64,000 nt of DNA from Streptomyces sp. NA02950 (GTDB lineage: Bacteria; Actinomycetota; Actinomycetes; Streptomycetales; Streptomycetaceae), in contig NZ_CP054916.1 in assembly GCF_013364155.1 (NCBI RefSeq), forward strand, positions 1,611,001 to 1,675,000, written 5' to 3'. The notes below the pieces were generated by a model that saw only the letters and a list, made by a program, of their open reading frames with translations, did no database searches and was not told the DNA's origin. How positions within the stretch are numbered: position 1 is the stretch's first letter; the number at the start of each line of letters is the position of its first letter. Made by a program: the position numbers and the translations under genes. Positions 17,227 to 25,124 of this stretch are shown piece after piece.

Positions 17227-17835
17227 GTGCACGGACCTCCGCTTGTCGGCTGGCTGCTGGTGGTGCTGTGCGCGGCCAGCGGTGCGTACTGCCTGGTGCG
17301 GATGCGGGGCGAACCGCCGGGCGCGGGGCGGCGGGGCGCGGGGGCCGAGGCGCTGATGGGGTGGGGGACGGCGGTGATGGCGGTGCCGTCCGCCGTGCTG
17401 GATCCGCGGCCCTGGGGACCGCCCGCCTTCGCGGTGGTCTTCGGTGTCGCGGCGGTACGGGCCCTGCTGCTCCCGGTGCGCGGGGGCGCGGGGTGGTCCG
17501 GGCACCATCTGCACCACGCCATAGGAGCGTTGGCCATGGTCTATATGGCGCTCGTGATGACAGCGGGCACCACGGGCGGTCATGAACACGCCGGTGCCAT
17601 GACCCGGGAACGGATGGCGGCGGGCGTACCGCTCCTCACCGGGGCGCTGCTCGCCTACTTCGCCGTCTATGTGGTGCGCTGCGGGCTGCGGCTGGTGCCG
17701 CTCACGGACGGCGGGGCGGACCGCGGCGCGGACCGCGGCGCGCGCCCCGTCTCCTGGTCGCGGCGGCCCGAGCTGTGGCATGCGTGTCGGCTGTCGATGG
17801 CGATCGGGATGTTCGCGATGCTCCTGGCGCTCTAG
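17227..17835 (+). CDS. DUF5134 family membrane protein
   Basis: 202 residues with about five membrane segments and a His-rich central part (GHHLHHAIGALAMVYMAL, then GGHEHAGAM), the pattern of actinobacterial DUF5134 proteins. The histidines suggest metal or heme contact in the membrane, but no function is established. The GTG at 17227 follows GGGAGG. Confidence 0.82.
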   Translation: MHGPPLVGWLLVVLCAASGAYCLVRMRGEPPGAGRRGAGAEALMGWGTAVMAVPSAVLDPRPWGPPAFAVVFGVAAVRALLLPVRGGAGWSGHHLHHAIGALAMVYMALVMTAGTTGGHEHAGAMTRERMAAGVPLLTGALLAYFAVYVVRCGLRLVPLTDGGADRGADRGARPVSWSRRPELWHACRLSMAIGMFAMLLAL

Positions 17836-17926
17836 AGAACCGCGCACGGCGGGCGCACCGTGGTATACGTCACTTCGCCTTCGGGACCGTACCCCGGTTC
17901 GACGCCGCGCCCATAGGGTGACGGCC

Positions 17927-18862
17927 ATGATGGTCCCGCTCGTACTGATGGGCCTGGGCGCACTGGCGGCGGCAATGGCGCCACGCCTGATGTCCCGCTC
18001 CGACTGGGTCGACCGCGAACCCGTGCTCGCCCTCTGGGTGTGGCAGTGCGTCGTCGTCGCCGTGCTGCTGTGCTGTGCGCTCACCATGGCGCTCACCGCC
18101 GCGGCCGCCTCGGAGGCCGTACGCAGGAACGTCTTCGCGGGCGCGCCGCACGGTGTGGTGGAGGCGTACGCGCTCACCGGCTACGGGCCGTGGGCCGCGC
18201 CGGTGGCCCTCGCCCTCGCTTCCGGGGCCGTGTGGAGCGCGGTGATGCTGACCCGCGAGATCTGCCACGCCCGCGCCTGGCGCAAGCGGCACCGGGCCGA
18301 ACTCCTCGTGCGTTCCCCGGTGTTGCCCGGTGAGGAGCCCGCCGGGGACCGTCTTGTCGTCCTGGAGGGCGACAAGCCCGACGCGTGGCTGCTGCCGGGC
18401 GTCACGCCCCAACTGGTCATCACCACCGCGGCGCTGCGCCGTCTCAAGGGCCGTCGGCTCGACGCCGTCATCGCCCATGAGCAGGGTCACGCGCGCGCCC
18501 GGCACCACTGGCTGCTGCACTGCTCGGGCGCGCTGGCCGGCGGCTTCCCGCAGGTGCCGGTCTTCGCGGCGTTCCGTGACGAGGTGCACCGGCTGGTGGA
18601 GCTGGCCGCCGACGACTCCGCCTCGCGCCGCTTCGGCCGGACCACCACGGCGCTGGCGCTGGTCGAACTCAACGAGGACAGCGGGGTGTTCGGCCCCTGT
18701 CCCAGCGGTCTCGCCCAGGTGCCGCAGCGGGTGGACCGGCTGCTGGCCCCCGCTTCGCGCCTCCCGGTGGGGCGCCGCTGGCGGCTGACGGCCGCGGCGC
18801 TGCTCGTACCGGTCGTTCCTCTGCTGGTGACGCTGGTACCGGCGCTGCGGGTGCTGGGCTGA
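17927..18862 (+). CDS. M56 family (BlaR1/MecR1-like) membrane metallopeptidase
   Basis: 311 residues: about three N-terminal membrane helices, then a zinc protease domain with AVIAHEQGHARARHHWL (HExxH-type HEQGH) and the third-ligand region ELAADDSASRRFG, and a C-terminal membrane helix. Family members cleave repressors in response to cell-envelope signals. The usual partner BlaI/MecI-type repressor gene is not adjacent here. Start at the first ATG of ATGATG, 17927; a GTG at 17918 is also possible. Confidence 0.88.
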   Translation: MMVPLVLMGLGALAAAMAPRLMSRSDWVDREPVLALWVWQCVVVAVLLCCALTMALTAAAASEAVRRNVFAGAPHGVVEAYALTGYGPWAAPVALALASGAVWSAVMLTREICHARAWRKRHRAELLVRSPVLPGEEPAGDRLVVLEGDKPDAWLLPGVTPQLVITTAALRRLKGRRLDAVIAHEQGHARARHHWLLHCSGALAGGFPQVPVFAAFRDEVHRLVELAADDSASRRFGRTTTALALVELNEDSGVFGPCPSGLAQVPQRVDRLLAPASRLPVGRRWRLTAAALLVPVVPLLVTLVPALRVLG

Positions 18863-18872
18863 GGCTGCTGGA

Positions 18873-18891
18873 CTGAGCCTGCTGGGCTCAG
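18873..18891 (+). terminator. Candidate hairpin terminator after the M56 gene
   Basis: CTGAGCC pairs with GGCTCAG around a 5-nt loop, 10 bp after the stop codon. The stem is short and has no T-tract. Confidence 0.4.
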
Positions 18892-19008
18892 CCGCTGGGC
18901 CGGGGCCCCGCCCCACCGCGCTCTCGCCGTACGCGGGCTCCACCGCGCGCTCGCCGCCCGTCCCACCCTCCTGGCACCCGGCCCCGCCCGTCAGCGATCA
19001 TCGAGTGC

Positions 19009-19695
19009 ATGCAGCCGCCGCCGATCCGCCACCCCGCCCGCACCTCGGCCGTGCTCTTCGCGTTCTTCCTCCTCGTGCTCGCGCTGGTGGCCGCCTCATG
19101 GGCTCCGCTGGACCGCGCCGACCGGGACATCGCGGTGTCCCTCCACCACTCCGCCGTGACGCACCACGACTCGACCGAGACCGCCCGGGTGCTGTCGGAC
19201 TGGGTCTGGGACCCCTGGGCGATGCGTGCGCTGCTGGCGGTGGTGGTGGGGTGGCTGCTGTGGCGTCGCGAGTGGCTGACGGCCGGATGGGTCGCGGCCA
19301 CGGCGGCCCTGGGCACGCTGCTCCAGCAGGTGATCAAGGCAGCGGTCGGCCGTGAGCGTCCGCACTGGCCCGATCCGGTGGACTCGGCGCACTACGCCGC
19401 CTTCCCGTCCGGCCACGCGCTCACCGCGACCGTCGCCTGCGGGCTGGTGCTCTGGGTGATGGCGCTGCACGGCGCGCGGGCCCGGTGGCGGTGGCCGGTG
19501 GCGGTGGCCGGTGCGGTGTCGGTGATCGGTGTGGGCCTCACCCGGCTGTACCTCGGGGTGCACTGGCCCAGCGATGTGCTGGGCGGCTGGCTGCTGGGGG
19601 CCGCACTGGTGTACGCCGCCGTCGCCGTGTATCCGTACGCGGCGTCCCGCGACGGCGAGCGCACCCCGTCCGACGAGGGGAACGTGCGGTCCTGA
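19009..19695 (+). CDS. PAP2 family membrane phosphatase
   Basis: 228 residues, about six membrane helices. All three acid-phosphatase motifs are present: KAAVGRERP (KxxxxxxRP), FPSGHALT (PSGH) and TRLYLGVHWPSD (SRxxxxxHxxxD with Thr for Ser). Likely dephosphorylates phosphatidate, undecaprenyl or similar isoprenoid diphosphates on the outer face of the membrane. The ATG at 19009 starts a short basic segment before helix 1. Confidence 0.93.
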   Translation: MQPPPIRHPARTSAVLFAFFLLVLALVAASWAPLDRADRDIAVSLHHSAVTHHDSTETARVLSDWVWDPWAMRALLAVVVGWLLWRREWLTAGWVAATAALGTLLQQVIKAAVGRERPHWPDPVDSAHYAAFPSGHALTATVACGLVLWVMALHGARARWRWPVAVAGAVSVIGVGLTRLYLGVHWPSDVLGGWLLGAALVYAAVAVYPYAASRDGERTPSDEGNVRS

Positions 19696-19896
19696 GCGGT
19701 CCGTCCCGCGCCGGCCCGCGCGAAGGGGCCGGGGAGACCGGAGGCCGGTTTCCTCCCCGCCGTATTCTTGACTGGCCCTCGCACCGGGGGCACCGGATCC
19801 ACCCGCCGTCACGGCGGACGACGAGAGGCGAGCGCACTTCATGCATGGCACGCACCCCCGCGTACCGCGGGGACATGAGCGCGCGGGCGTCGCCGT

Positions 19897-20070
19897 ATGA
19901 CCACCCTCGGCGGCCCGGCGGGCGTCGCGCGCTCCGAACGGGCGGGGGACTTCTGGCGGGTCTCGCCGCCCGGCGATGTGCTGCGGCTGCCGGCCGTCAC
20001 CGGCACCGACGGGTATCCGCCGCAGTGCCCGGACCTGGCATCCGCCCAGGCCGCGATCGGCGGCGGCTGA
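19897..20070 (+). CDS. Possible small protein of 57 residues
   Basis: This is the only plausible coding stretch in the 509-bp gap between the PAP2 gene and the HATPase gene. It is an ORF beginning MTTLGGPAGVARSERAGDFW with high GC third positions and no recognised domain. It has no clear ribosome site, so it may be chance. The rest of the gap shows only the repeat at 20164-20189. Confidence 0.28.
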   Translation: MTTLGGPAGVARSERAGDFWRVSPPGDVLRLPAVTGTDGYPPQCPDLASAQAAIGGG

Positions 20071-20163
20071 CCGGGTCCGCACCCCAGGCCGCACGGCGGC
20101 GCCACGAATCCGCCGCACCACGGGAACCATGTCGCCGTACGCCCGACGGCCACGGGGAACATG

Positions 20164-20189
20164 TTGTACGAGCAAGGGTTGTACGAGCA
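20164..20189 (+). repeat. Direct repeat TTGTACGAGCA x2 upstream of the HATPase gene
   Basis: Two identical 11-bp copies (20164-20174 and 20179-20189) have a 15-bp period and lie just before the ribosome site and start codon at 20205. They could be a regulator binding site or a local duplication; position alone suggests influence on the downstream gene. Confidence 0.6.
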
Positions 20190-20204
20190 GGGCAGGGAGG
20201 CACC

Positions 20205-20576
20205 ATGCTGACGCTGCGATCCGACGGGGCATCCCTTGCCGATGCCCGGGATCTCGTCGGCGCGTTCCTCGCCGAACACTGCCCGGGCGTGGACGCGGCG
20301 GCGGTGAAGACCGTGATAAGTGAGCTGATCACCAACGCGATCCGGCACACCTCCGGTTCCTGGTCGCTGACGGCGGCACTGGCCGACGGCGTCTTCAGCG
20401 TCGATGTCCACGACAGCAGCAGCAGTCCGCCCGTGCCGCGTCCCGGTGTGCCGGACGGCACGGGCGGCTGGGGGATGCACATCATCAGCCGGCTGGCCCG
20501 GCAGATGGAGGTCACGCTCACCGCCCAGGGCAAGATCGTCACCGTCCAGTGGCCCGCCACCGGCGACATCCGCTGA
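20205..20576 (+). CDS. Anti-sigma regulatory factor-like ATP-binding protein (HATPase_c_2)
   Basis: 123 residues of the RsbW/SpoIIAB-type GHKL fold. The N-box is SELITNAIRHTSG, the ATP lid G-boxes are in DGTGGWGMHIISRLA. Streptomycetes have dozens of these soluble ATP-binding proteins, acting as anti-sigma factors or kinase partners of STAS anti-anti-sigma proteins. The ATG at 20205 follows GGGAGG. A broken STAS gene follows immediately, so this may be the survivor of a regulator pair. Confidence 0.88.
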   Translation: MLTLRSDGASLADARDLVGAFLAEHCPGVDAAAVKTVISELITNAIRHTSGSWSLTAALADGVFSVDVHDSSSSPPVPRPGVPDGTGGWGMHIISRLARQMEVTLTAQGKIVTVQWPATGDIR

Positions 20577-20608
20577 GCGGGTCAGCCGCCGCCCACCGGC
20601 ACAGGAGG

Positions 20609-20940
20609 GTCGTTGTCGAGGACCTCCTCCCCCCCGCGGCCACCGGCGCCCTCGCCCGCCACCCCGGGCTGCGCCATCTGCGTCTGGACCTGGCGGAGTT
20701 GGCCATGTGCGACTCGATGGGCTGACGGGGCTGCTCCGGATCCGCCGCCTCACCGGCGGCGCCGCGCACGGCCGGCGGCTCGGTGGTCCGCCCGGCGCCG
20801 ATCGGCGGCGCACCCTGGCGGCGCCCGTCTCCGCCTCGACCGCCGCCCGGCCGCACTCGACCGGCTGCTGGACCTCACCGGAACCCTGGACCGTCTCCTC
20901 GCACCCCCACGGACGCGGACCGCCCGACTCCGGACCGGGT
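20609..20940 (+). pseudogene. Broken STAS (anti-anti-sigma) gene
   Basis: The piece LRHLRLDLAELAMCDSMG, the core of a STAS domain with the usual phosphoserine position, is followed at once by a stop (20723-20725). Shifting by one base continues it as LTGLLRIRRLTGGAAHG, and a second shift gives LRLDRRPAALDRLLDLTGTL, the usual STAS C-terminus. At least two frameshifts and a missing N-terminal strand mean no intact product. It lies just after the HATPase gene, its expected partner type. Confidence 0.6.
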
Positions 20941-21081
20941 CGGCGCCGCGGACGGCCCGGAGTGGCGGACGGCCCGGAGTGGCGTTCCGCAACTCCGTTC
21001 CCCCATGGCATGGTTGATCAAGGAGCGGCGGCTGCCGCTCGTGGTCCCGCTGGGCGATGACGGTGAAGGGTGAGGCGTGTG

Positions 21082-21825
21082 GTGGAACGGCTGAGCACCG
21101 TCGGGCGGGGCGGGCCGCTGGGCGGTGTGCTGTTCGACTTCTCCGGGACGCTGTTCCGGATCGAGTCCGCCGAGTCCTGGCTGCGGGCGGCCCTGGAGAT
21201 GACCGGGACGGCCGTGCCGGAGGAGGAGCTGGCGGGGTACGCGCGCGGTCTGGAGGAGGCCGGGGCGCTGCCGGGTGGTGCGCCGCCGGTCGCGGTGCCG
21301 CCGGATCTGGCGGAGCTGTGGAGCGCCCGGGACCGTACCGCCGAGTCGCACCGGGCCGCGTACACGGGACTGGCGCGCCAGGTGCCGCTCCCCCGCCCGG
21401 AGTTGTACGACGCCCTCTACGCACGCCACCGGGAGCCCGCCGCCTGGCGGCCGTACCCCGACGCCGCGGGGGTCCTCGCCGAGCTGCGGCGGCGCGGCGT
21501 ACGGATCGGAGTGGTCAGCAACATCGGCTGGGACCTGCGCCCGGTCTTCCGGGCCCATGGTCTGGATCCGCTGGTGGACGCGTATGCGCTCTCCTACGAG
21601 CACGGGGTGCAGAAGCCCGACCCGCGCTTGTTCCGGGTCGCCTGCGACGCGCTGTCCCTGGCGCCGCACGAGGCTCTGATGGTGGGTGACGACCGGCGCG
21701 CGGACGGTGGTGCGGCGGCTGTGGGGTGCCGGGTGCACCTGGTCGAACATCTGCCGGTGGACCGGCGCCCGGACGCTCTGCGGGCGGTCCTGGAGCTGCT
21801 TCCGGACCGTTCCGGACCCCGTTGA
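21082..21825 (+). CDS. HAD family hydrolase
   Basis: About 247 residues with all HAD motifs: motif I DFSGTLF (the second catalytic Asp is Ser, so DxS rather than DxD), motif II VVSNIGWD, motif III Lys in EHGVQKPDPR, and motif IV MVGDDRRAD. A cap domain lies between I and II. The DFSGT variant lacks the general acid Asp expected for a phosphatase, so another activity is possible. Start uncertain: GTG codons at 21070, 21079 and 21082; the GAAGGGTGAGG site favours 21079 or 21082. Confidence 0.88.
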   Translation: MERLSTVGRGGPLGGVLFDFSGTLFRIESAESWLRAALEMTGTAVPEEELAGYARGLEEAGALPGGAPPVAVPPDLAELWSARDRTAESHRAAYTGLARQVPLPRPELYDALYARHREPAAWRPYPDAAGVLAELRRRGVRIGVVSNIGWDLRPVFRAHGLDPLVDAYALSYEHGVQKPDPRLFRVACDALSLAPHEALMVGDDRRADGGAAAVGCRVHLVEHLPVDRRPDALRAVLELLPDRSGPR

Positions 21826-21944
21826 CCAGCACATCGTGCCGTGGTACGAACCCGCCGGCTCGGACGATCCCCCGCGTCGCCCGAACCGGCGGAGACAACA
21901 AGCCATCCTTTGGTGATCACCGGATAGCCGGATACCGCTCTGAG

Positions 21945-21967
21945 TATATTGGCTCGGAGCCAGCCAA
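21945..21967 (+). promoter_or_regulatory. -10 element and overlapping palindromic operator before the TetR gene
   Basis: TATATT (21945-21950) looks like a -10. It overlaps a palindrome with two overlapping symmetries: TGGCT-CGG-AGCCA (21950-21962) and TTGGCT-N7-AGCCAA (21949-21967). The position just upstream of the TetR start fits autorepression. Confidence 0.55.
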
Positions 21968-21980
21968 CGCAGGAGTAAGC

Positions 21981-22607
21981 ATGTCCCCCCGCAGTGCATC
22001 GGTCAATGAGGAGCTGCGCCGCCGTTCCCAGGCCCGTCTGCTGGAGGCGACGGTCGAACTGGTCGGCGAGCGCGGGTACGAGGCGACGACGCTCGGCGAT
22101 ATCGCCGACCGGGCCGGGGCGGCCCGGGGGCTGGTGTCGTACTACTTCCCGGGCAAGCGACAGCTCTTCCAGACCGCCGTGCACCGGCTGATGCACACCG
22201 AGCTGGCCAGGGCGCTGGAGCGGGAGCCGGTCCCGGAGGGCGAGGGGTCCGGCCGGGAGCTGCTGGCACGGGCGATCGACACGATCCTGGGGCTGGCCCG
22301 GGACCGGCCGCGGCTGATGCGGACACATATGGCGGGGATCCTCGCGGCCGAAGGGTTCATCCAGTGCCCCGAACAGCAGCGGCTGGCCGAGCTGTTGCGC
22401 GAGACGGTGGTCCGCTACGGCTCCGCGGACCCCGACGGCGACTACCGGCTGCTGCGGGCGCTGCTGATGGGCGCGGTGGTGGCGGTGCTGCTGCCGGGGG
22501 CGCCGATGGCTCCGGAGCGGCTGCGGGCGGAGCTGTTCCACCGCTACGGACTGGACTGGGAGCTCGGTGACCCGCCGGGCGAGGAGCCGCCCGGCGGGTC
22601 CGTCTGA
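21981..22607 (+). CDS. TetR family transcriptional regulator
   Basis: 208 residues. The N-terminal HTH is LVGERGYEATTLGDIADRAG then GLVSYYFPGKRQLF, and the C-terminal ligand domain is all-helical. The ATG at 21981 follows AGGAG. It is probably self-regulated through the palindrome just upstream. It converges on the LVIVD gene, and its last codons contain a 13-bp perfect hairpin that likely terminates both. Target genes beyond itself are not apparent. Confidence 0.92.
   Translation: MSPRSASVNEELRRRSQARLLEATVELVGERGYEATTLGDIADRAGAARGLVSYYFPGKRQLFQTAVHRLMHTELARALEREPVPEGEGSGRELLARAIDTILGLARDRPRLMRTHMAGILAAEGFIQCPEQQRLAELLRETVVRYGSADPDGDYRLLRALLMGAVVAVLLPGAPMAPERLRAELFHRYGLDWELGDPPGEEPPGGSV
22569..22600. 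terminator. Bidirectional terminator hairpin inside the 3' end of the TetR coding region
   Basis: GACCCGCCGGGCG and CGCCCGGCGGGTC form a perfect 13-bp stem around AGGAGC. The hairpin ends 7 bp before the end of the TetR gene and lies 24 bp beyond the stop of the convergent LVIVD gene. Confidence 0.7.
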
Positions 22608-22623
22608 CATCCGGCAGGGGCCG

Positions 22624-24105
22624 TCAGCGGTAGTCGGGCTGGGTCTGCACATTGAGCTCGGGCAGCCGGACCTTCCGGGCGCTGTCGGTGCGCTTGTCGT
22701 CGATCTTCAGCACATCGAGACCCTTGGCTATGTCGTTGGAGTAGATGTAGCCGTTGTAGTAGTACGCGGACCAGGCGCCGCCGCCGACGAGGGTGTCGGC
22801 CGAGAGCGGGCCGCGCTCGAAGTAGCCGATCTCCTGGGGACGGCTGGAGTCGGTGAAGTCCCAGACGGACACACCGCCCTGGTACCACGCCTGCACCATG
22901 ATGTCGCGGCCCTTGGCCGGGATCAGCGAACCGTTGTGGGCGACGCAGTTCTCGGTGTCGGCCTGATGGCGCGGGATCTTGTAGTAGCCGCGGAAGACCA
23001 GCTTGCGCTTGTCGCCCTTGCCGGTGATGTCGTAGATGCCGTCGGCACCGCGGTCGGGCCCGATCCGGTCGTTGCAGGTGGCGGCACCGCCGCCGCCCAG
23101 CTCATCGGTGAACACGACCTTGGTGCCGCGTTCGTTGAAGGTCGCCGAGTGCCAGAAGGCGAAGTTGACGTTGTCCTCGACCCGGTCGATCACCCGGGGC
23201 TTCGCGGGGTCGGCGATGTCGAGGAGGATGCCGTCGCCCATGCACGCGCCCGCCGCCAGCTCCAGGTCGGGGAAGGTGGTGAGGTCATGGCAGCCGGTGG
23301 TCTGGGAGACACCGGGGTTGGTGGGGCCGCCGGGGTTGCCGCCGTCCGGGAAGAGCACGGGGAAGTCCACCACCGCGGCCTTCTCGGGGGCCCGGCGCGG
23401 CACCTTGATCACGGAGATGCCGTCGTGCGGGGGCCGGCAGTCCGGGAAGGTCTCGCTGGGCGCGTAGGAGGAGACGTAGATGTAGACGTCCCTGCGCTCG
23501 GGCACCAGGGTGTGGGTGTGCGAACCGCAGGAGGTCTCGACCGCGGCGACGTACTTGGGGTTCCGCTTGTCGCTGATGTCGAAGACCTTCATCCCCTCCC
23601 ACGAGGACTTCTCGGTCGCGGGCTGGGTGGTGCTGGTGCAGGAGTTGTCGTTGCGCGAGGAGTCGGTCGACAGGAAGAGCAGATCGCCGGAGACCGAGAC
23701 GTCGTTCTGCGCACCGGGGCAGAGCACCTGACTGACGATCTTCGGGGTCTTCGGCCGGCTGATGTCGTAGATGACAAAGCCGTCGTAGTTGCCCGCGAAG
23801 GCATAGTGGCCCTGGAAGGCCAGGTCGGAGTTGGTTCCCTTGAGGTCCTGCTTGGGGATGTTGGTGAGGTGGCTGATGTTGTCGCTGTGGACGATCTCGT
23901 CCACCCCGGGGATCTCGCCGTTCTCGATGGCGGCCCGGGTGTCGGCCGCCTGACCCTTCGTCACCCGCTCGCTGCGCGGGGCGTCACCGGGGTCGGGGGT
24001 CGCGGCCGCCGGTCCGGCCACCAGCAACGAGGCCACCAGGCCGATGGCTGCGAAGGCCGCTCCGAGGTATCTGCGCCGATGCGGGGATCTGTCCCACGGC
24101 TTCAC
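22624..24105 (-). CDS. LVIVD repeat-containing secreted protein
   Basis: 493 residues. The N-terminus (RSPHRRRYLGAAFAAIGLVA) is a signal peptide with a Tat-like RRRYLG, with cleavage near AAATPD. The mature part is a beta-propeller of LVIVD-type repeats, recognisable by recurring YDISRPKTPKIVS, FDISDKRNPKYVA, LDIADPAKPRVID and WDFTDSSRPQEIG units. It is extracellular and probably binds or senses something; no catalytic residues are seen. The GTG at 24105 follows GGGAGGA. It is divergent from the DUF305 lipoprotein. Confidence 0.9.
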   Translation of the reverse strand: MKPWDRSPHRRRYLGAAFAAIGLVASLLVAGPAAATPDPGDAPRSERVTKGQAADTRAAIENGEIPGVDEIVHSDNISHLTNIPKQDLKGTNSDLAFQGHYAFAGNYDGFVIYDISRPKTPKIVSQVLCPGAQNDVSVSGDLLFLSTDSSRNDNSCTSTTQPATEKSSWEGMKVFDISDKRNPKYVAAVETSCGSHTHTLVPERRDVYIYVSSYAPSETFPDCRPPHDGISVIKVPRRAPEKAAVVDFPVLFPDGGNPGGPTNPGVSQTTGCHDLTTFPDLELAAGACMGDGILLDIADPAKPRVIDRVEDNVNFAFWHSATFNERGTKVVFTDELGGGGAATCNDRIGPDRGADGIYDITGKGDKRKLVFRGYYKIPRHQADTENCVAHNGSLIPAKGRDIMVQAWYQGGVSVWDFTDSSRPQEIGYFERGPLSADTLVGGGAWSAYYYNGYIYSNDIAKGLDVLKIDDKRTDSARKVRLPELNVQTQPDYR

Positions 24106-24241
24106 TGCGTCCTCCCATGTCCTCTTTCTCCGTTCGGGGTTGAACGGTTCGCGGACGAGGGCAGTATCGCGCTTTCCATGTACACCACAACAGGGAGCAA
24201 CATAATCGTCAGAAAGAATTCCCACCGCCCCGGGAGGCAAC

Positions 24242-24910
24242 GTGTCGCACCGCCGTACGTCGCTCCGTACCGCGTCCCTCACGATCGCGGCGGCCACCGC
24301 CGCCCTGGCGCTCGCCCTCGCGGGGTGTGATGGACAGGGCGGGGAGCGGGCCGACACGGGCAAGGGGAAGGGCGGCGGTCCGGCGGTCATCGCACCGGGC
24401 GCCCCCGGTGGGTCGGCCCGGACCCTGTCGGCCGACGAGGCGGCGAAGGCGGGCGACGACGACTCCCCCAACTCCGCGGACCGGGCCTACGTCCGCATGA
24501 TGATCCAGCACCACCGGCAAGCCCTGGTGATGACCGGCCTGGCGCCCGACCGGGCCGGATCGGGCAGGCTCAGACGGTTCGCGGAACGCATCGCCGCCGC
24601 CCAGCGGCCGGAGATCGACGCGATGAAGGGCTGGCTCACCACCCATGGCGGCGGCCGGGCGGACGGACACGAAGGGCATGGCGCGATGCCCGGGATGGCC
24701 ACCCCGGAGCAGCTGGACGCGCTGCGCGCCGCCAAAGGCGCCGACTTCGACCGGCTCTTCCTCAAGCTGATGATCGCCCATCACCGGGGCGCGGTGGCCA
24801 TGGCCACGGATGTGCTCGCCAAGGGCAACAACGTCCGGGTGGAGGAGATGGCGGGCGATGTCATCGCCCAGCAGAGCAGCGAGATCCGGCGGATGCGGCG
24901 GCTGGCGTAG
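24242..24910 (+). CDS. DUF305 lipoprotein
   Basis: 222 residues. Signal peptide with lipobox LALAGC near residue 29, a low-complexity Gly/Lys linker, then two DUF305 repeats (ferritin-like four-helix) marked by YVRMMIQHHRQAL and LFLKLMIAHHRGAV. The paired histidines and Met-rich segment HEGHGAMPGM suggest copper or other metal binding outside the cell (inference). The GTG at 24242 follows GGGAGG. Divergent from the LVIVD protein, with which it probably shares control. Confidence 0.88.
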   Translation: MSHRRTSLRTASLTIAAATAALALALAGCDGQGGERADTGKGKGGGPAVIAPGAPGGSARTLSADEAAKAGDDDSPNSADRAYVRMMIQHHRQALVMTGLAPDRAGSGRLRRFAERIAAAQRPEIDAMKGWLTTHGGGRADGHEGHGAMPGMATPEQLDALRAAKGADFDRLFLKLMIAHHRGAVAMATDVLAKGNNVRVEEMAGDVIAQQSSEIRRMRRLA

Positions 24911-25009
24911 GCCGTGTCCTCGCGGGTCCGGGCGGGACTTCGCGGACACGCCCCAGGGGCGCCGCGCCGTGCGCGCCACGGCCGGGGCCGTCTCACCGGC
25001 CGTCAGCGC

Positions 25010-25032
25010 GGGGCGCCGCCCGGCGGCGCCCC
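25010..25032 (+). terminator. Hairpin terminator after the DUF305 gene
   Basis: GGGGCGCCG pairs with CGGCGCCCC (9 bp) around CCCGG, 100 bp after the DUF305 stop. Confidence 0.55.
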
Positions 25033-25068
25033 GTCACCCGTGCCGGTCATTGCGGCGCACGGGTACCT

Positions 25069-25091
25069 CCCACCGGGACCCTCCCGGTGGG
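25069..25091 (+). promoter_or_regulatory. Hairpin in the leader of the FprA-like gene
   Basis: CCCACCGGGA and TCCCGGTGGG form a perfect 10-bp stem with a CCC loop, ending 33 bp before the GTG start. It may be a second terminator for the upstream gene or an attenuator-like structure; the sequence cannot decide. Confidence 0.5.
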
Positions 25092-25124
25092 ATGCTGGAG
25101 ACATCCTCCGGAAGGAGCTCCTCC

